Assembly (NCBI GenBank): GCA_964402715.1
Contig: CAYODJ010000010.1
Span: forward strand, 6,735-70,734
DNA: 64,000 bases
Direction of reading: 5' to 3'
From: CALXOD01 sp964402715
Lineage (GTDB): Bacteria; Verrucomicrobiota; Lentisphaeria; Victivallales; Victivallaceae
Of the stretch, positions 13,857-23,190 are shown one piece after another. The notes beneath the pieces were generated by a model. That model was not told where the DNA came from and did not search any database. It saw only the letters and a list, made by a program, of their open reading frames with translations. The position numbers and the translations under genes are program-made. The number at the start of each line of letters is the position of its first letter. Within the stretch, counting starts at the first letter, position 1.

Positions 13857-15020
13857 CTATCCCGCCTGATTGTTATCAAAATAGGCGACAACATCGTCCG
13901 GTAGCTGCGGAATGTCCTGCCGATTGCATCCGTGCCGCATTGAATAGTGACCGAGCACTCCTGCGGCGACGGCGTTTCGCGCGGCCACGGGCGATGTGTT
14001 CGTCCTCGCTCCGTTCATGACAAAGTCGAGAAAATTGTCCACTATCGCGACATCCGCGCCGCCGTGACCGCCCTCGACCGGCTTGAGGTGATAAACAATG
14101 TCAGGGGCGGATCGCGGTTCGCGGCTCGTCCACACGTGCACGTAGCAATCGCCGCTGTCACCGATGTTCTCGATTCTGCCCTTGGTTCCGATGAAAGTGT
14201 AGTTGCGCTCCGCATCCGGCGCGTAATGACACTGAAGATAGGCAGCCTGCGCCCCGTTCTCCAGTTGCATCATGATCATGTTGTGATCCTCCACGTCGAT
14301 GATCGGCGAAAATCCCGTCTGCTCCAGCGGAGGATATTGATCAGGACGCCATTCGACGCTGCCCGGAGTTCCGGGATCTCGTCTGCCGCACTTGTCATAG
14401 ACCGAGAGCATGCCCATTCCGACCACGGATTTCGTGTAGGAACCCATCAGATAGTGCATGACGTCGATGTCATGCGCCCCCTTCTGCAGCAGAAGACCGT
14501 TGGAATACCGCTGTTCGGAATGCCAATCCCTGAAATAGGCGTCGCCGCCGTATCCGATGAAGTGCCGCGTCCAGCCGACCAGAATGTCGCCGATGACGCC
14601 GGATTCTATGATTTCCCGCATTTTGAGCACGACGGGAAAATGGCGCATATTGTGACCGACGAAAAGTTTCGAACCCGTCTCCATTGCCGTCCGCAGTATG
14701 CGGTCGCAGCCCTCGATCGTGATCGCCATGGGTTTTTCGAGATAAACCGCCTTGCCGGATCTCAGCGCGTCGATCGCCATCGTCTCGTGCAAGTAATCGG
14801 GAACTGCGATGAACACCGCGCCGATTTCATCCATCTTCAGTAATTCGCGGTAATCCTCGAACACCGCGGCATCCGGAAAACTTTGCCTAAATTCATCTCT
14901 GGCCTGCTGAGAGATGTCGGCTCCGGCAATGACCTCGGCTCCGCGTTCCGGCTGATGCGCCTGTCGTCCGTTCCGACCGCGTCCGCCGGTCGCTATCAGA
15001 CCAATCTTCAACGTCTTCAT
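13857..15020 (-). CDS. Gfo/Idh/MocA-family NAD(P)-dependent oxidoreductase
   Basis: 387 residues from ATG 15020 behind GGAG. The Rossmann fold opens KTLKIGLIATGGRGRNGRQ and continues VIAGADIS; the family motif AVYLEKPMAIT provides the catalytic-face Lys, and GAHDIDVMHYLMG the C-terminal catalytic His/Asp region. Such enzymes oxidise or epimerise sugars, inositols or related polyols in the cytosol; the substrate cannot be read. It is divergent from an AraC regulator over 175 bp containing a perfect inverted repeat, so it is probably that regulator's target. A longer start at 15107 is possible but not conserved in style. Confidence 0.9.
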   Translation of the reverse strand: MKTLKIGLIATGGRGRNGRQAHQPERGAEVIAGADISQQARDEFRQSFPDAAVFEDYRELLKMDEIGAVFIAVPDYLHETMAIDALRSGKAVYLEKPMAITIEGCDRILRTAMETGSKLFVGHNMRHFPVVLKMREIIESGVIGDILVGWTRHFIGYGGDAYFRDWHSEQRYSNGLLLQKGAHDIDVMHYLMGSYTKSVVGMGMLSVYDKCGRRDPGTPGSVEWRPDQYPPLEQTGFSPIIDVEDHNMIMMQLENGAQAAYLQCHYAPDAERNYTFIGTKGRIENIGDSGDCYVHVWTSREPRSAPDIVYHLKPVEGGHGGADVAIVDNFLDFVMNGARTNTSPVAARNAVAAGVLGHYSMRHGCNRQDIPQLPDDVVAYFDNNQAG

Positions 15021-15105
15021 CTCCACTTCTCCTCTTACTGCTCTCGCCACTTGCTTTTGTTCCTCAGCGCTCGATGCGGTTGACTTGTCCGCATTACAGC
15101 TGTAC

Positions 15106-15140
15106 AATATAATATCTTGACGTTCGCAAGCAACGAACGT
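15106..15140 (-). promoter_or_regulatory. Promoter and palindromic operator between oxidoreductase and AraC genes
   Basis: On the minus strand TTGCTT (15133-15128), 16 bp, TATATT (15111-15106) would drive the oxidoreductase gene. A perfect 7-bp inverted repeat, ACGTTCG-N7-CGAACGT (15120-15140), covers the -35 box and is the likely binding site of the divergent AraC-type regulator. The regulator assignment is inferred. Confidence 0.55.
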
Positions 15141-15195
15141 AAGGACTTTATTACCGTAAAAAGCATGAACAAAACATCACTGAAGATGAGCAATC

Positions 15196-16098
15196 ATGAC
15201 CGAACCTGCCGTTGACACCATGTCGGAGAAATCCTTCCCTTTCAAACTCCTCGCCGCAAGAGAGACCGGGGCAACCGCTCATACGCAGGTTTTCACACGC
15301 AGGGACTACGAAGTCTGCACGGTCGAGTACGTCTGCTCAGGCGCGGGTCTGTTGACCGTCAACGACCGCAGCTACTCGCCGCAGCAGGACAGCGTCTATC
15401 TTCTGCCCCGCCACAGCAATCACACCTATCTTCCCGACCGCAACAACCCGTGGCGGAAGCTTTTCTTCGTCGTCGACGGCGGAATGGTGGACTATCTGCT
15501 TGAAGCCTACCGTCTGGATACTGTCTACTACCTTCCCCGCTGTCCGACCCTGCGAAAATTTTTCGATGAAATGCTCGCCGTGGAGATACACTCTCCGTAC
15601 GCCGACCGACAGGCGGCTCTGATTTTTCACCAATTCGCTGAAGAAGCGGCGCGGATCGCTCATGGAATCCATGCCGCGCTCCCTTTGGACATCGAGCGGC
15701 TGAAGCGGGCAATGGACGAAAGCGGCGACGGCGGATTCAGTCTGAAACGATACGCCGCCGCACATAACTGCTCCGAAGCTCACCTTATCCGTTCATTCCG
15801 CCGTGTCCTCGGCACGACGCCTTACGATTATCTTATGCGAAAGAGAATTGAAACCGCAAAGCGTCTGCTGCTCTACTCCAGTCTCTCGGTCAAAGAAATA
15901 GCCGCTCAGCTCGCCTTTGCCGACCAGTATTATTTCTCCAATTTTTTCAAGCGCAAAACGGAAATCTCTCCCAGCGACTTCCGCAGTCGGTTCTCCGGCG
16001 CGGAGGCTCGACGGGCGTCCGACCGAACGGATCTCCCTGCCGAATGCCGCCGCTCGTCCACCGGTTCCCTGCCCCGCAGTGCGAACATCGATGAATGA
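15196..16098 (+). CDS. AraC-family transcriptional regulator
   Basis: 300 residues. Residues ~10-130 form a cupin-like ligand-sensing domain (YEVCTVEYVCSGAGLLTVND, then a PQQDSVYLLPRHSNHTY segment). The C-terminal ~100 residues are the AraC double helix-turn-helix: FSLKRYAAAHNCSEAHLIRS then FRRVLGTTPYDYLMRKRIE and VKEIAAQLAFADQYYFSNFF with FKRKTEISPSDFR. Such proteins usually sense a sugar and activate a neighbouring catabolic gene; here the Gfo/Idh/MocA oxidoreductase is divergent. The start could also be the ATG at 15220. The Ser/Arg-rich C-terminal 35 residues are not part of the fold. Confidence 0.92.
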   Translation: MTEPAVDTMSEKSFPFKLLAARETGATAHTQVFTRRDYEVCTVEYVCSGAGLLTVNDRSYSPQQDSVYLLPRHSNHTYLPDRNNPWRKLFFVVDGGMVDYLLEAYRLDTVYYLPRCPTLRKFFDEMLAVEIHSPYADRQAALIFHQFAEEAARIAHGIHAALPLDIERLKRAMDESGDGGFSLKRYAAAHNCSEAHLIRSFRRVLGTTPYDYLMRKRIETAKRLLLYSSLSVKEIAAQLAFADQYYFSNFFKRKTEISPSDFRSRFSGAEARRASDRTDLPAECRRSSTGSLPRSANIDE

Positions 16099-16489
16099 GG
16101 AGTTCCGACTCTCCCGGAGCGGCCGCATTCATCCGCCGGCCGATGCAGATCGAGTCAAACGTTCATTGAAAATACGCAGTCCACTCCTGCCGCAGTCAGA
16201 CATCCCCATGACGTGAGGAAGACCGGACAAAACGCCGTGAAACGTTGATCTCCTCCGCTTGCAAAGATGGGCACGATAAGGCATATTACCCTCTGCGGCG
16301 GACTGGTTGTGGAGCAGTGGAACCGGAGAGGCGCCGGCCGTTGCGTGCATCCACGATCCGCCCCTAGGCAAAACGGGCGCGGGGCGGACGGCCGTCTCCC
16401 CTGCTTGCGCTCATGCGGCGGCGCAACGACCGATCGGCGGTGTCACTACAGCGAAGCATGAATCAATCACGTTTTTTCAGGCGACGGCA
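16099..16489. other. Intergenic, no gene supported
   Basis: The gap between the AraC gene and the PurN-like gene is GC-rich. Short ORFs on both strands lack plausible starts or family features. The frame of the next gene stays open back to ~16307 but without a start codon supported by a ribosome site. Confidence 0.5.
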
Positions 16490-17422
16490 GTGAATGCGCA
16501 TCTGACCAATCTCTTCCCTGAAACGGACAGCGACGTGCCACGTGCGGCCCTGTTCATGAGCGGAGCCGGCAGCAATGCGGAGAAACTGCTTGAGTTTTTC
16601 CGGCACCGCGCACGTCCTGCATGCCGCATCTGCGTCATAGCGACCGATGCGCCCGACAGGAGCGGAGCCGCACGACTGGCGCGGACGTACGGCGAACCGC
16701 TGGTCGCACTGGACATCAGAGAATTTTATCGGAAACGGGGAATGAACTCCATTTCGCTGGCGACGGAAACGGGGCGTCGGCTGCGGGAGGATTGGACGGA
16801 GGCGCTGCGCGCCATGCTGCGTCCCCATCATGTGGACTTCGGTATCTTTGCCGGATTCGTGCCGCTTACCAATCTTGCGGGAGATTTCCCGTGTCTGAAC
16901 GTGCATCCGGCGGATTTGACGATCCGCGACGGACACGGTAGAAGGATGCTGGCCGGACTGCACCGGAAACCGATGGAGCTGGCGCTGACCACGGGGCATC
17001 TGCATCTGCGCTCCAGCGTCATTCTGGCCAGACCGTATACAGGAGACGGACGCGAGGAGATGGACTCCGGATTCATCCTGGGAATTTCGCCGGTTGTCGA
17101 GGCGGAAACGGAAGGATGGTCATCGCGAAGTCTGGCCTTGATTGCTTCACGCCGTCAGTCAGGGGCACCGGCCGGCGGAACGGATGAACTCGCCCGTCTG
17201 GCCTCGATCAATTTGCAGCGTCTCAAGCTGTGCGGAGATCATGTCGTCTTCCCGCAGACGATAGAGGCATTCGCACGGCGACTGTACGCCACAGATGGCG
17301 TGCGGCTGTTTTTCCGTCCCGGACCGGATGCCGAATTCCGGATGGTTGAGACGGTGGAATTCGGCGCGGGCGCACCGGTTTTAATTCCGCCACGAGCCGA
17401 CGACATCGCCGGCCGTCGCTGA
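16490..17422 (+). CDS. PurN-like formyltransferase-fold protein
   Basis: 310 residues if started at GTG 16490 (MNAHLTNLFPETDSDVPRAA), with AGG upstream; no in-frame ATG is better placed. The N-terminal LFMSGAGSNAEKLLEFF matches the glycine-rich opening of glycinamide ribonucleotide formyltransferase. GIFAGFVPLTNLAGDFPCLN and VHPADLTI resemble its AGFM-IL-...NIHPSLLP region, although the catalytic NIHPS is NVHPA here and the Asp of the C-terminal motif is not obvious. The second half has no clear match. It may transfer a formyl group to a purine precursor or another acceptor, or may be a diverged paralogue. Members of this fold are cytosolic. Confidence 0.6.
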   Translation: MNAHLTNLFPETDSDVPRAALFMSGAGSNAEKLLEFFRHRARPACRICVIATDAPDRSGAARLARTYGEPLVALDIREFYRKRGMNSISLATETGRRLREDWTEALRAMLRPHHVDFGIFAGFVPLTNLAGDFPCLNVHPADLTIRDGHGRRMLAGLHRKPMELALTTGHLHLRSSVILARPYTGDGREEMDSGFILGISPVVEAETEGWSSRSLALIASRRQSGAPAGGTDELARLASINLQRLKLCGDHVVFPQTIEAFARRLYATDGVRLFFRPGPDAEFRMVETVEFGAGAPVLIPPRADDIAGRR

Positions 17423-17712
17423 ATTTTTCGGAAACGGCAGAGGAAACGGATCCGCCGTCGGATCTGGGGTCGGACGAATTTGCAAGCGGTATCCGCACGG
17501 GATATATTACGACGGCGTTGACGCGACTGGAACAATCACGATCCGGAGAAGTGCTTCCGCCCGACAACGCCGGCGGCGCGGATGTTGTCCGCCGCACAGG
17601 CAATGATTCTCCAGAGGCGGCACTTTTCACTCTTGTGTAACAATGCGGACGCAACCGGACTTCCAACGCACGGCCGCAGCGGAATCCTGTTGACCCGGAA
17701 TCGACGACGACA

Positions 17713-19398
17713 ATGCTGGAAACCACCAATCGCGAAAATGCTGTTCATCCGTGGCTTGGCTTTCTGATCCTGATTGCCGCCTTCCTGGCGTTGTATCAAC
17801 CGTGGCGACTGGGAGATCGGGAGTTCTTCCGCATGGAGGGAATGTACGCGGCACAGACATCGGAGATGGATCTGCATCTGCCGATGACCGTCGCTCACGG
17901 AGTCGCAATCAGGAACGCGTTTCCGCTGTATCCCCTGCTGGGAGCATTGCTGCAACGCACCTCCGGATTGCCGGTTGAATTTTCACTGCGGCTGCTGTCG
18001 GTGCTGATGACGGCGTTTGGCGCGGCGGCGGTATACGCGACGGTGCGACAGTCGCAGTGCAGCAGCGCTGCTCAGGCGGCGACGGCAATGTTCATCGCGT
18101 CCAACATAATGGTCGAAAAATCCATGAACGCCTACCCCGTCTCGACCGTGGCGTTCGGCGTGCTGGCGGCGCAGCAGCTCTGGTTTTTCTTCGGAGTACG
18201 CCGCGCCAACTGGAACGCGGCATGGATAGCCGCTTTTGCCGTTCTGTCTCTGGCATTCCTTGCGGGAGGCTTCCTGGCGATTGTGCTGTTTCTGCTGCCT
18301 CTGGCGTTCATGCGCCGTCCGCTGACGCTGTGGCCGAAACTGAACAAGCCGGGACTGGCCGCAGGACTCGCGCTGCTGCTGGGGACAATCGTCTTCTGGG
18401 CAATCCCGTACTGGGTTCTGTCACGCTGGATGCCGTCGCAGCAGCAGACGTTCGGCGGAATCGACGGAGTGAAATACCTAAAGCATCTCGGATATTTTCC
18501 CTGTGAATTCCTGCTTCGGTTCGCGCCGTGGATTCTGGTGGCATGGGCTCCGTTCTGCGTGGCGTTGCAATCTCAGGACGGAACCCCGATATACAGCCGG
18601 TATCTGCGCACAATAGTAGTCAGCACCGGTTTTCTGCTCTGGCTGTTTCCGAACACGGAGGCGTCGGATCTGGTTTTCATGACAGGACCGCTGGCCATTC
18701 TCACCGGGCTTTATTATGATTCGGCGGTGCGCCGATACGCCAAACCGGTGCGCTGGCTGCTGCGCGTCTGCGGATTCTTTTCGCTGCTGGCGTCTTTCGC
18801 GCTGGTTTTCTTCTGCATCATACCGGAGGGATGGATCGGAAGTTTCATAGAACTTTCACAGCCGCTGACATACAGGAGCGGTCCGTGGTACTGGATCGAG
18901 TCCTTCACGGAAGCGGCCATTGCGCTGGCGGTGGCCATGGTGATTCTGTCCGGCAGCCGCCGCAATCCGGTGTGGGTGATGCTGCTGCTGAGCTGCGTAT
19001 GCGGCGCATTTTTCTTCTGGCAGGTGATGGAGCCGTACCGCAGCCAGGACAGGAGCAAACACGCCATCGCCAGGGAGATGCGCACGGCGCTGATCGCGGA
19101 CTTCGGACATCCCGAGCAGCGTCCGCTTGTCTACAAGAGCGATATTCTGGACTTGTACGGAGAGTGTCATTACGCCGGATTCAAGGTACAGAAGATAAAC
19201 CGCCTGGATCAACTGCCGAGGGCGGCGCAAACAGTCTATCTTCTGAGCACCGAATTCCCTCAAGCGCCGGACCGCAACTGGATCAATCTGCTTCCCCCGG
19301 GCAGAGTTTATCTGAAACACAGGCTGTGCCTCTGGAAAGGTGTGCTGCGTCGCGAACGCGCCGAGCCGGCTCCGCTAAGGCCGGGAGGGATGTCGTGA
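17713..19398 (+). CDS. Polytopic membrane protein, GT39/ArnT-like glycosyltransferase
   Basis: 561 residues with about 11-12 hydrophobic segments. After the first span (FLILIAAFLALYQPW) comes GDREFFRMEGMYAAQTSEM, a periplasmic loop with acidic residues, then HG-AIRNAFPLYPLLGALLQR, the layout of PMT/ArnT-type transferases that use polyprenyl-phosphate sugars. The C-terminal ~120 residues are soluble and hydrophilic. It probably moves a sugar from a lipid carrier onto a lipid or protein at the outer face of the inner membrane; donor and acceptor are unknown. The stop TGA overlaps the GTG start of rlmN, an unusual partner. Confidence 0.7.
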   Translation: MLETTNRENAVHPWLGFLILIAAFLALYQPWRLGDREFFRMEGMYAAQTSEMDLHLPMTVAHGVAIRNAFPLYPLLGALLQRTSGLPVEFSLRLLSVLMTAFGAAAVYATVRQSQCSSAAQAATAMFIASNIMVEKSMNAYPVSTVAFGVLAAQQLWFFFGVRRANWNAAWIAAFAVLSLAFLAGGFLAIVLFLLPLAFMRRPLTLWPKLNKPGLAAGLALLLGTIVFWAIPYWVLSRWMPSQQQTFGGIDGVKYLKHLGYFPCEFLLRFAPWILVAWAPFCVALQSQDGTPIYSRYLRTIVVSTGFLLWLFPNTEASDLVFMTGPLAILTGLYYDSAVRRYAKPVRWLLRVCGFFSLLASFALVFFCIIPEGWIGSFIELSQPLTYRSGPWYWIESFTEAAIALAVAMVILSGSRRNPVWVMLLLSCVCGAFFFWQVMEPYRSQDRSKHAIAREMRTALIADFGHPEQRPLVYKSDILDLYGECHYAGFKVQKINRLDQLPRAAQTVYLLSTEFPQAPDRNWINLLPPGRVYLKHRLCLWKGVLRRERAEPAPLRPGGMS

Positions 19399-20459
19399 AC
19401 GGCGCCGCTCACGAACCGCCGATGCTGGCCGGCATGAGCAGATCCGAAATGGAACTCTGGACAACGGAGCACGGGCAACCTGCGTTCAGGAGCCGGCAGC
19501 TGGCCGACTGGGTGTTCCGCCGTCTGGAACTGAATCCCGACCGGATGACAAATCTGCCCCGTTCCATGCGCTCTCTGATGCATGACGGAATATTGTCTCC
19601 GGCCGGAGGGGTCGATGCGGTGCAGACAGCCGACGACGGCACGGAAAAAATGCTGGTGCGTCTGGCGGACAGTCAAAGCGTGGAGATGGTGCTGATTCCG
19701 CAGGGCCGACGCATGACACTGTGTCTGAGCACTCAGGTCGGCTGCCCCGTACGCTGCCGTTTCTGCGCCAGCGGCCGTGCGGGACTGGTGCGCAATCTGA
19801 GATCCGGAGAGATAATCGAGCAGCTGCTGTTCGGCGCCCGGCGGTTCGGCCGCGTCCCGGACAACGTGGTGTTCATGGGCATCGGAGAAGGACTGCTGAA
19901 CGTGAAGGAACTTCTCCGCGCAGTCAGTCTTATGGTCGATGCGGAAGGGTTCGGTATGTCGCCGCGGCGCCTGACCGTGTCGACCAGCGGGATTGTTCCC
20001 GGCATCCGTCAACTGGCCGCATTCGGCCGCGAGCTCACGCTGGCGGTGTCACTGCATGCCGTCGACGACGAAACACGGGCACAGCTGATCCCGGACGGAT
20101 TCCGATATCCGATCCGCGAAATCCTGAAAGCCGCAGACGAATACCGCGACAGCTCCGGCCGCATGGTGACGCTGGAATACGTGCTGCTGGACACGGTCAA
20201 CGACTCCGTGCTCGACGCCAAAGAGCTGGCTCGGCTCGCACGAACACACCATTGCAAAATCAATTTAATAGCGTACAACGACACCGACAACGGCTTCCGG
20301 CGTCCTCCGCAACGCGCCGTGGAGAAGTTCCTGCGGACCGTGGAAAACTGCGGAGCCAGGGCGACGCTGCGCAGGGAGCACGGTGCATCAAGCACGGCAG
20401 CCTGCGGGCAGCTGAGACACCGGCTCTCCCGAGAAGAGATCCGATCGAACGGCGCCTGA
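19395..20459 (+). CDS. rlmN: 23S rRNA (adenine-2503-C2)-methyltransferase RlmN
   Basis: 354 residues from GTG 19395, preceded by GGGAGGGA and overlapping the upstream stop (GTGA); ATG 19422 is the alternative. Radical-SAM cluster Cys lie in QVGCPVRCRFCASG (CxxxCxxC). The methyl-carrying pair is also present: the Cys in TLCLSTQ and the Cys in AACGQL. GEGLLN and STSGIVPGI bind SAM. RlmN methylates C2 of A2503 in 23S rRNA and often A37 of some tRNAs, improving fidelity. The related Cfr gives antibiotic resistance, but the N-terminal HhH-like domain and overall pattern fit RlmN. Translational coupling to a membrane glycosyltransferase has no obvious functional reason. Confidence 0.9.
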   Translation: MNGAAHEPPMLAGMSRSEMELWTTEHGQPAFRSRQLADWVFRRLELNPDRMTNLPRSMRSLMHDGILSPAGGVDAVQTADDGTEKMLVRLADSQSVEMVLIPQGRRMTLCLSTQVGCPVRCRFCASGRAGLVRNLRSGEIIEQLLFGARRFGRVPDNVVFMGIGEGLLNVKELLRAVSLMVDAEGFGMSPRRLTVSTSGIVPGIRQLAAFGRELTLAVSLHAVDDETRAQLIPDGFRYPIREILKAADEYRDSSGRMVTLEYVLLDTVNDSVLDAKELARLARTHHCKINLIAYNDTDNGFRRPPQRAVEKFLRTVENCGARATLRREHGASSTAACGQLRHRLSREEIRSNGA

Positions 20460-20574
20460 ACCGGCGCCGCGCCGTACGAAACCGCCTAGCGGCGGACGGA
20501 CGGCCGTCATTCCAATCCGAGAGAAGCAAGTCAGTCCGCGCACACGCGGCGGACTCCCCCCGTGCCGCCGGACG

Positions 20575-23166
20575 TCACCGAGCTTTCGCCTTGACCAGCT
20601 TTTTCACCGAGATGTCCCGCCCGTCCAGACGCGCCACTCTCTTGTGCCAGACCGCGACAATCGGACTGGCGATGAAAAGAGAGGAGTAAGTTCCCACGAT
20701 TACACCGAGCATCATAATCAGAACGAAGTCGTTGATTGCCACGCCGCCCCATATGAAAAGCACCACCACCACCAGGAAAGTGGTCAAACTGGTCAGCAGC
20801 GTCCTGTTCAACGTCTGGTTCAGCGACATGTTGATCACGTCCTCGTAGGTGGTGCCCTGGTTGTTCCGCACGTTCTCGCGGACACGATCGAACTCCACCA
20901 CGGTGTCGTTGATGGAATAGCCGATCACCGTCAGGACGGCGGCGACCACGGACAGTGAAACGGTTCTGCCGGTGGCGGCGTAGATCCCCATGACGATGAT
21001 CACGTCATGCACCAGCGCCAGGATGCTGGCGACGGCATAGGACAGCTCGTAGCGCAGAGTCACATAAAGTCCTATTCCGATAATCGAGAGTCCGATCGCC
21101 ACCAGAGCCGCCTTGCTGAACTCCCTGCCGATCAATCCGCCCACCGAGCTCTCCAGTCCGCCGGTGAAATGCGCATCCGGAAACTGACGATTGAGCAAGC
21201 CCGCCAGAACATCCTTGGGGCTGCCGCCGACCTGCGTCATATCGGAGCGAATCAGAATCTCCACCTTCCGGCTGTCGTTGACTGCGGCGTTGTATTTGTA
21301 CGTCACGGCCGCATCGTAGCCGGCCGCTTTCAGCGTCCGTTCAAGATCGGACACCGGCACCTGCTGCACATAGTCGAACGTCACCTGCGTGCCGCCGGTG
21401 AAGTCGACGCCCAGCATCCGGCCTCCTCTCACTCCGAAAACGACGAAACTCGCCAGAATCAGCAACAGCGACAGAGGCACGGCAACACGCCACACCCTGG
21501 GGAAAGAGAGGTTGGGATGATGGAAAAACTGATTCATTTTCAGCTGCTTCAGCTTGCCGAACCTCCCCATCGCATCGAAAATCAGTCTCGTAAGGAAAAG
21601 AGCGGTAAACAAGCTGGTCAGAATTCCTATGCTCAGCGTCACCGCAAAACCCTTTACTGCGCCGGTGCCGACGCCCATCAGAATGACCGAGGTTATCAGA
21701 GTGGTCAAATTCGAATCCAACACCGCCGACAGGGCACGGTCATAGCCAAGATCAATCGCGTTGAAAAGACTCTTGCCGGACTCCAACTCCTCACGGATAC
21801 GCTCAAAAATCAGCACGTTGGCATCCACGGCCATGCCTATGGTCAGCACGATTCCAGCGATGCCGGGCAGGGTCAGCGTCGCGTCGAAAGCAGCCATAGC
21901 TCCGAGCACCAGGACCACGTTCACCGCCAGCGCCACCACCGCCACCAGTCCGGCGAACAGATAATAGCCGCACATGAACGCGACAACGGCCAGAAGCGAA
22001 AACACGCCGACCCAGACTCCGTTGCTCACGTTGTCCGCCCCCAGCTTCGGATCGGTGTCGAACACGGCGTCGACCTTGATTTGAAACGGGAAACTGCCGC
22101 TGACCAAGGCGTCGGAGATGTTCTTGCACTCCTCATCCGAAAAGCTGCCCGAGATTTCGGCGCTGCCCCCCGTGATAGCCTCGTTGATCCGCGGAGCGCA
22201 ATACAACCGACCATCCAGTACGATCGCCAATTCCCTGCCGACATACTCCTTCGTCACACGGGCGAACTGCTTCGCACCTTCCGGATTGAACGTCAGCGCA
22301 ATCTTTCGCTGGCCGAACTGATCTCGGTTCGGGAAAGCGTTCTTGACGCCCTTGCCGTCCATCACCCAGCGGTTCTCCACAAAGTAATGGCGCTTCACCG
22401 GCTGCTGGCCGGGACGGTAGTCGACGGACGTGAGAAGCTCGTATCCCAGAGGAGTCACGAATCCCTTGGGATCTGCCAGATACGACGACACCAGATTGCC
22501 GTTGTCCGGATGCACCAGGCGGAAACGGAGCTTGGCGCTCATCGATATCAGATTCAGCAGCTTAAGCTTCTCATCCTTGGCGACGATCGGAGCCTTGAGC
22601 GACACATAATCGCTGCCGGACGGAGCGATTTCCGCTTCATAGATCTTCTGCTTCTCCAGACGCTCACGCAGAATTTCGATGGCGATGTCGCGGTAGCGAT
22701 CAAATTCCGCCTTCATCCGCTGCTCCACCTCCTCGCGGTCGCCGGCTCCGTCCGACGACTTGAGCTTGTCCAGGAACTCCTGATCCGGAACCAGCTTCAA
22801 GACGAACTCCACGCCGCCGTTGAGATCCAGGCCGAGGCGTATGGAGCTGGAGGCCTCCTTGCGCACCAGACTCATCACATCACGGTTATCCTCCAGATCG
22901 TCGCCTCTGACATGGCTTTTCAAATCCACGCCGCGGGAATCCGCGGACTGAAGCAGAGCCTGCGACGGATACAGCTCCGGATTGGCGTCCTGCATCTTCC
23001 TTGCGTCTTGAATCAGCTCCGCTGCCACCGGATCCCTGCGATCCTTCAGCAGCGAAGTGAAAGTCTCGTAGAAATCGCGCTGCGCCAGCGGGTAGATGGA
23101 AGAGGCAAAAACTGCTATCACCACCACGGCAATCAGAGATCTGAATAGAAGCGGACGCTTGTTCAT
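20575..23166 (-). CDS. secDF: Fused SecD-SecF protein-export subunit
   Basis: 863 residues from ATG 23166; a GTG directly after the yajC stop is the alternative. The SecD half has an N-terminal span, SIRLGLDLNGGVEFVLKL (the D1 signature), a large periplasmic domain and five spans including LPGIAGIVLTIGMAVDANVL. The SecF half starts near residue 560 with GRMLGVDFTGGTQVTFDYVQ and ends with IGYSINDTVVEFDRVRENVR. SecDF uses the proton or sodium gradient to pull exported proteins through SecYEG. The fused form is common in the PVC group and in Gram-positive bacteria. It is directly downstream of yajC, its usual partner. Confidence 0.97.
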   Translation of the reverse strand: MNKRPLLFRSLIAVVVIAVFASSIYPLAQRDFYETFTSLLKDRRDPVAAELIQDARKMQDANPELYPSQALLQSADSRGVDLKSHVRGDDLEDNRDVMSLVRKEASSSIRLGLDLNGGVEFVLKLVPDQEFLDKLKSSDGAGDREEVEQRMKAEFDRYRDIAIEILRERLEKQKIYEAEIAPSGSDYVSLKAPIVAKDEKLKLLNLISMSAKLRFRLVHPDNGNLVSSYLADPKGFVTPLGYELLTSVDYRPGQQPVKRHYFVENRWVMDGKGVKNAFPNRDQFGQRKIALTFNPEGAKQFARVTKEYVGRELAIVLDGRLYCAPRINEAITGGSAEISGSFSDEECKNISDALVSGSFPFQIKVDAVFDTDPKLGADNVSNGVWVGVFSLLAVVAFMCGYYLFAGLVAVVALAVNVVLVLGAMAAFDATLTLPGIAGIVLTIGMAVDANVLIFERIREELESGKSLFNAIDLGYDRALSAVLDSNLTTLITSVILMGVGTGAVKGFAVTLSIGILTSLFTALFLTRLIFDAMGRFGKLKQLKMNQFFHHPNLSFPRVWRVAVPLSLLLILASFVVFGVRGGRMLGVDFTGGTQVTFDYVQQVPVSDLERTLKAAGYDAAVTYKYNAAVNDSRKVEILIRSDMTQVGGSPKDVLAGLLNRQFPDAHFTGGLESSVGGLIGREFSKAALVAIGLSIIGIGLYVTLRYELSYAVASILALVHDVIIVMGIYAATGRTVSLSVVAAVLTVIGYSINDTVVEFDRVRENVRNNQGTTYEDVINMSLNQTLNRTLLTSLTTFLVVVVLFIWGGVAINDFVLIMMLGVIVGTYSSLFIASPIVAVWHKRVARLDGRDISVKKLVKAKAR

Positions 23167-23190
23167 AAACTTCTCACTCCGGAAATTCAC

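Noticed and set aside
16129..16371. Minus-strand 80-codon frame between the AraC and PurN-like genes
   Set aside because: No ribosome site, no recognisable motif and shadow-like composition.
21007..23148. Long plus-strand frame (713 codons) opposite secDF
   Set aside because: It is His/Gln/Arg-rich, as expected for the antisense of a high-GC gene, and secDF on the other strand is beyond doubt. The same applies to long antisense frames opposite rpoC (38463-40394), rpoA (7394-9142) and lon (56401-57804).
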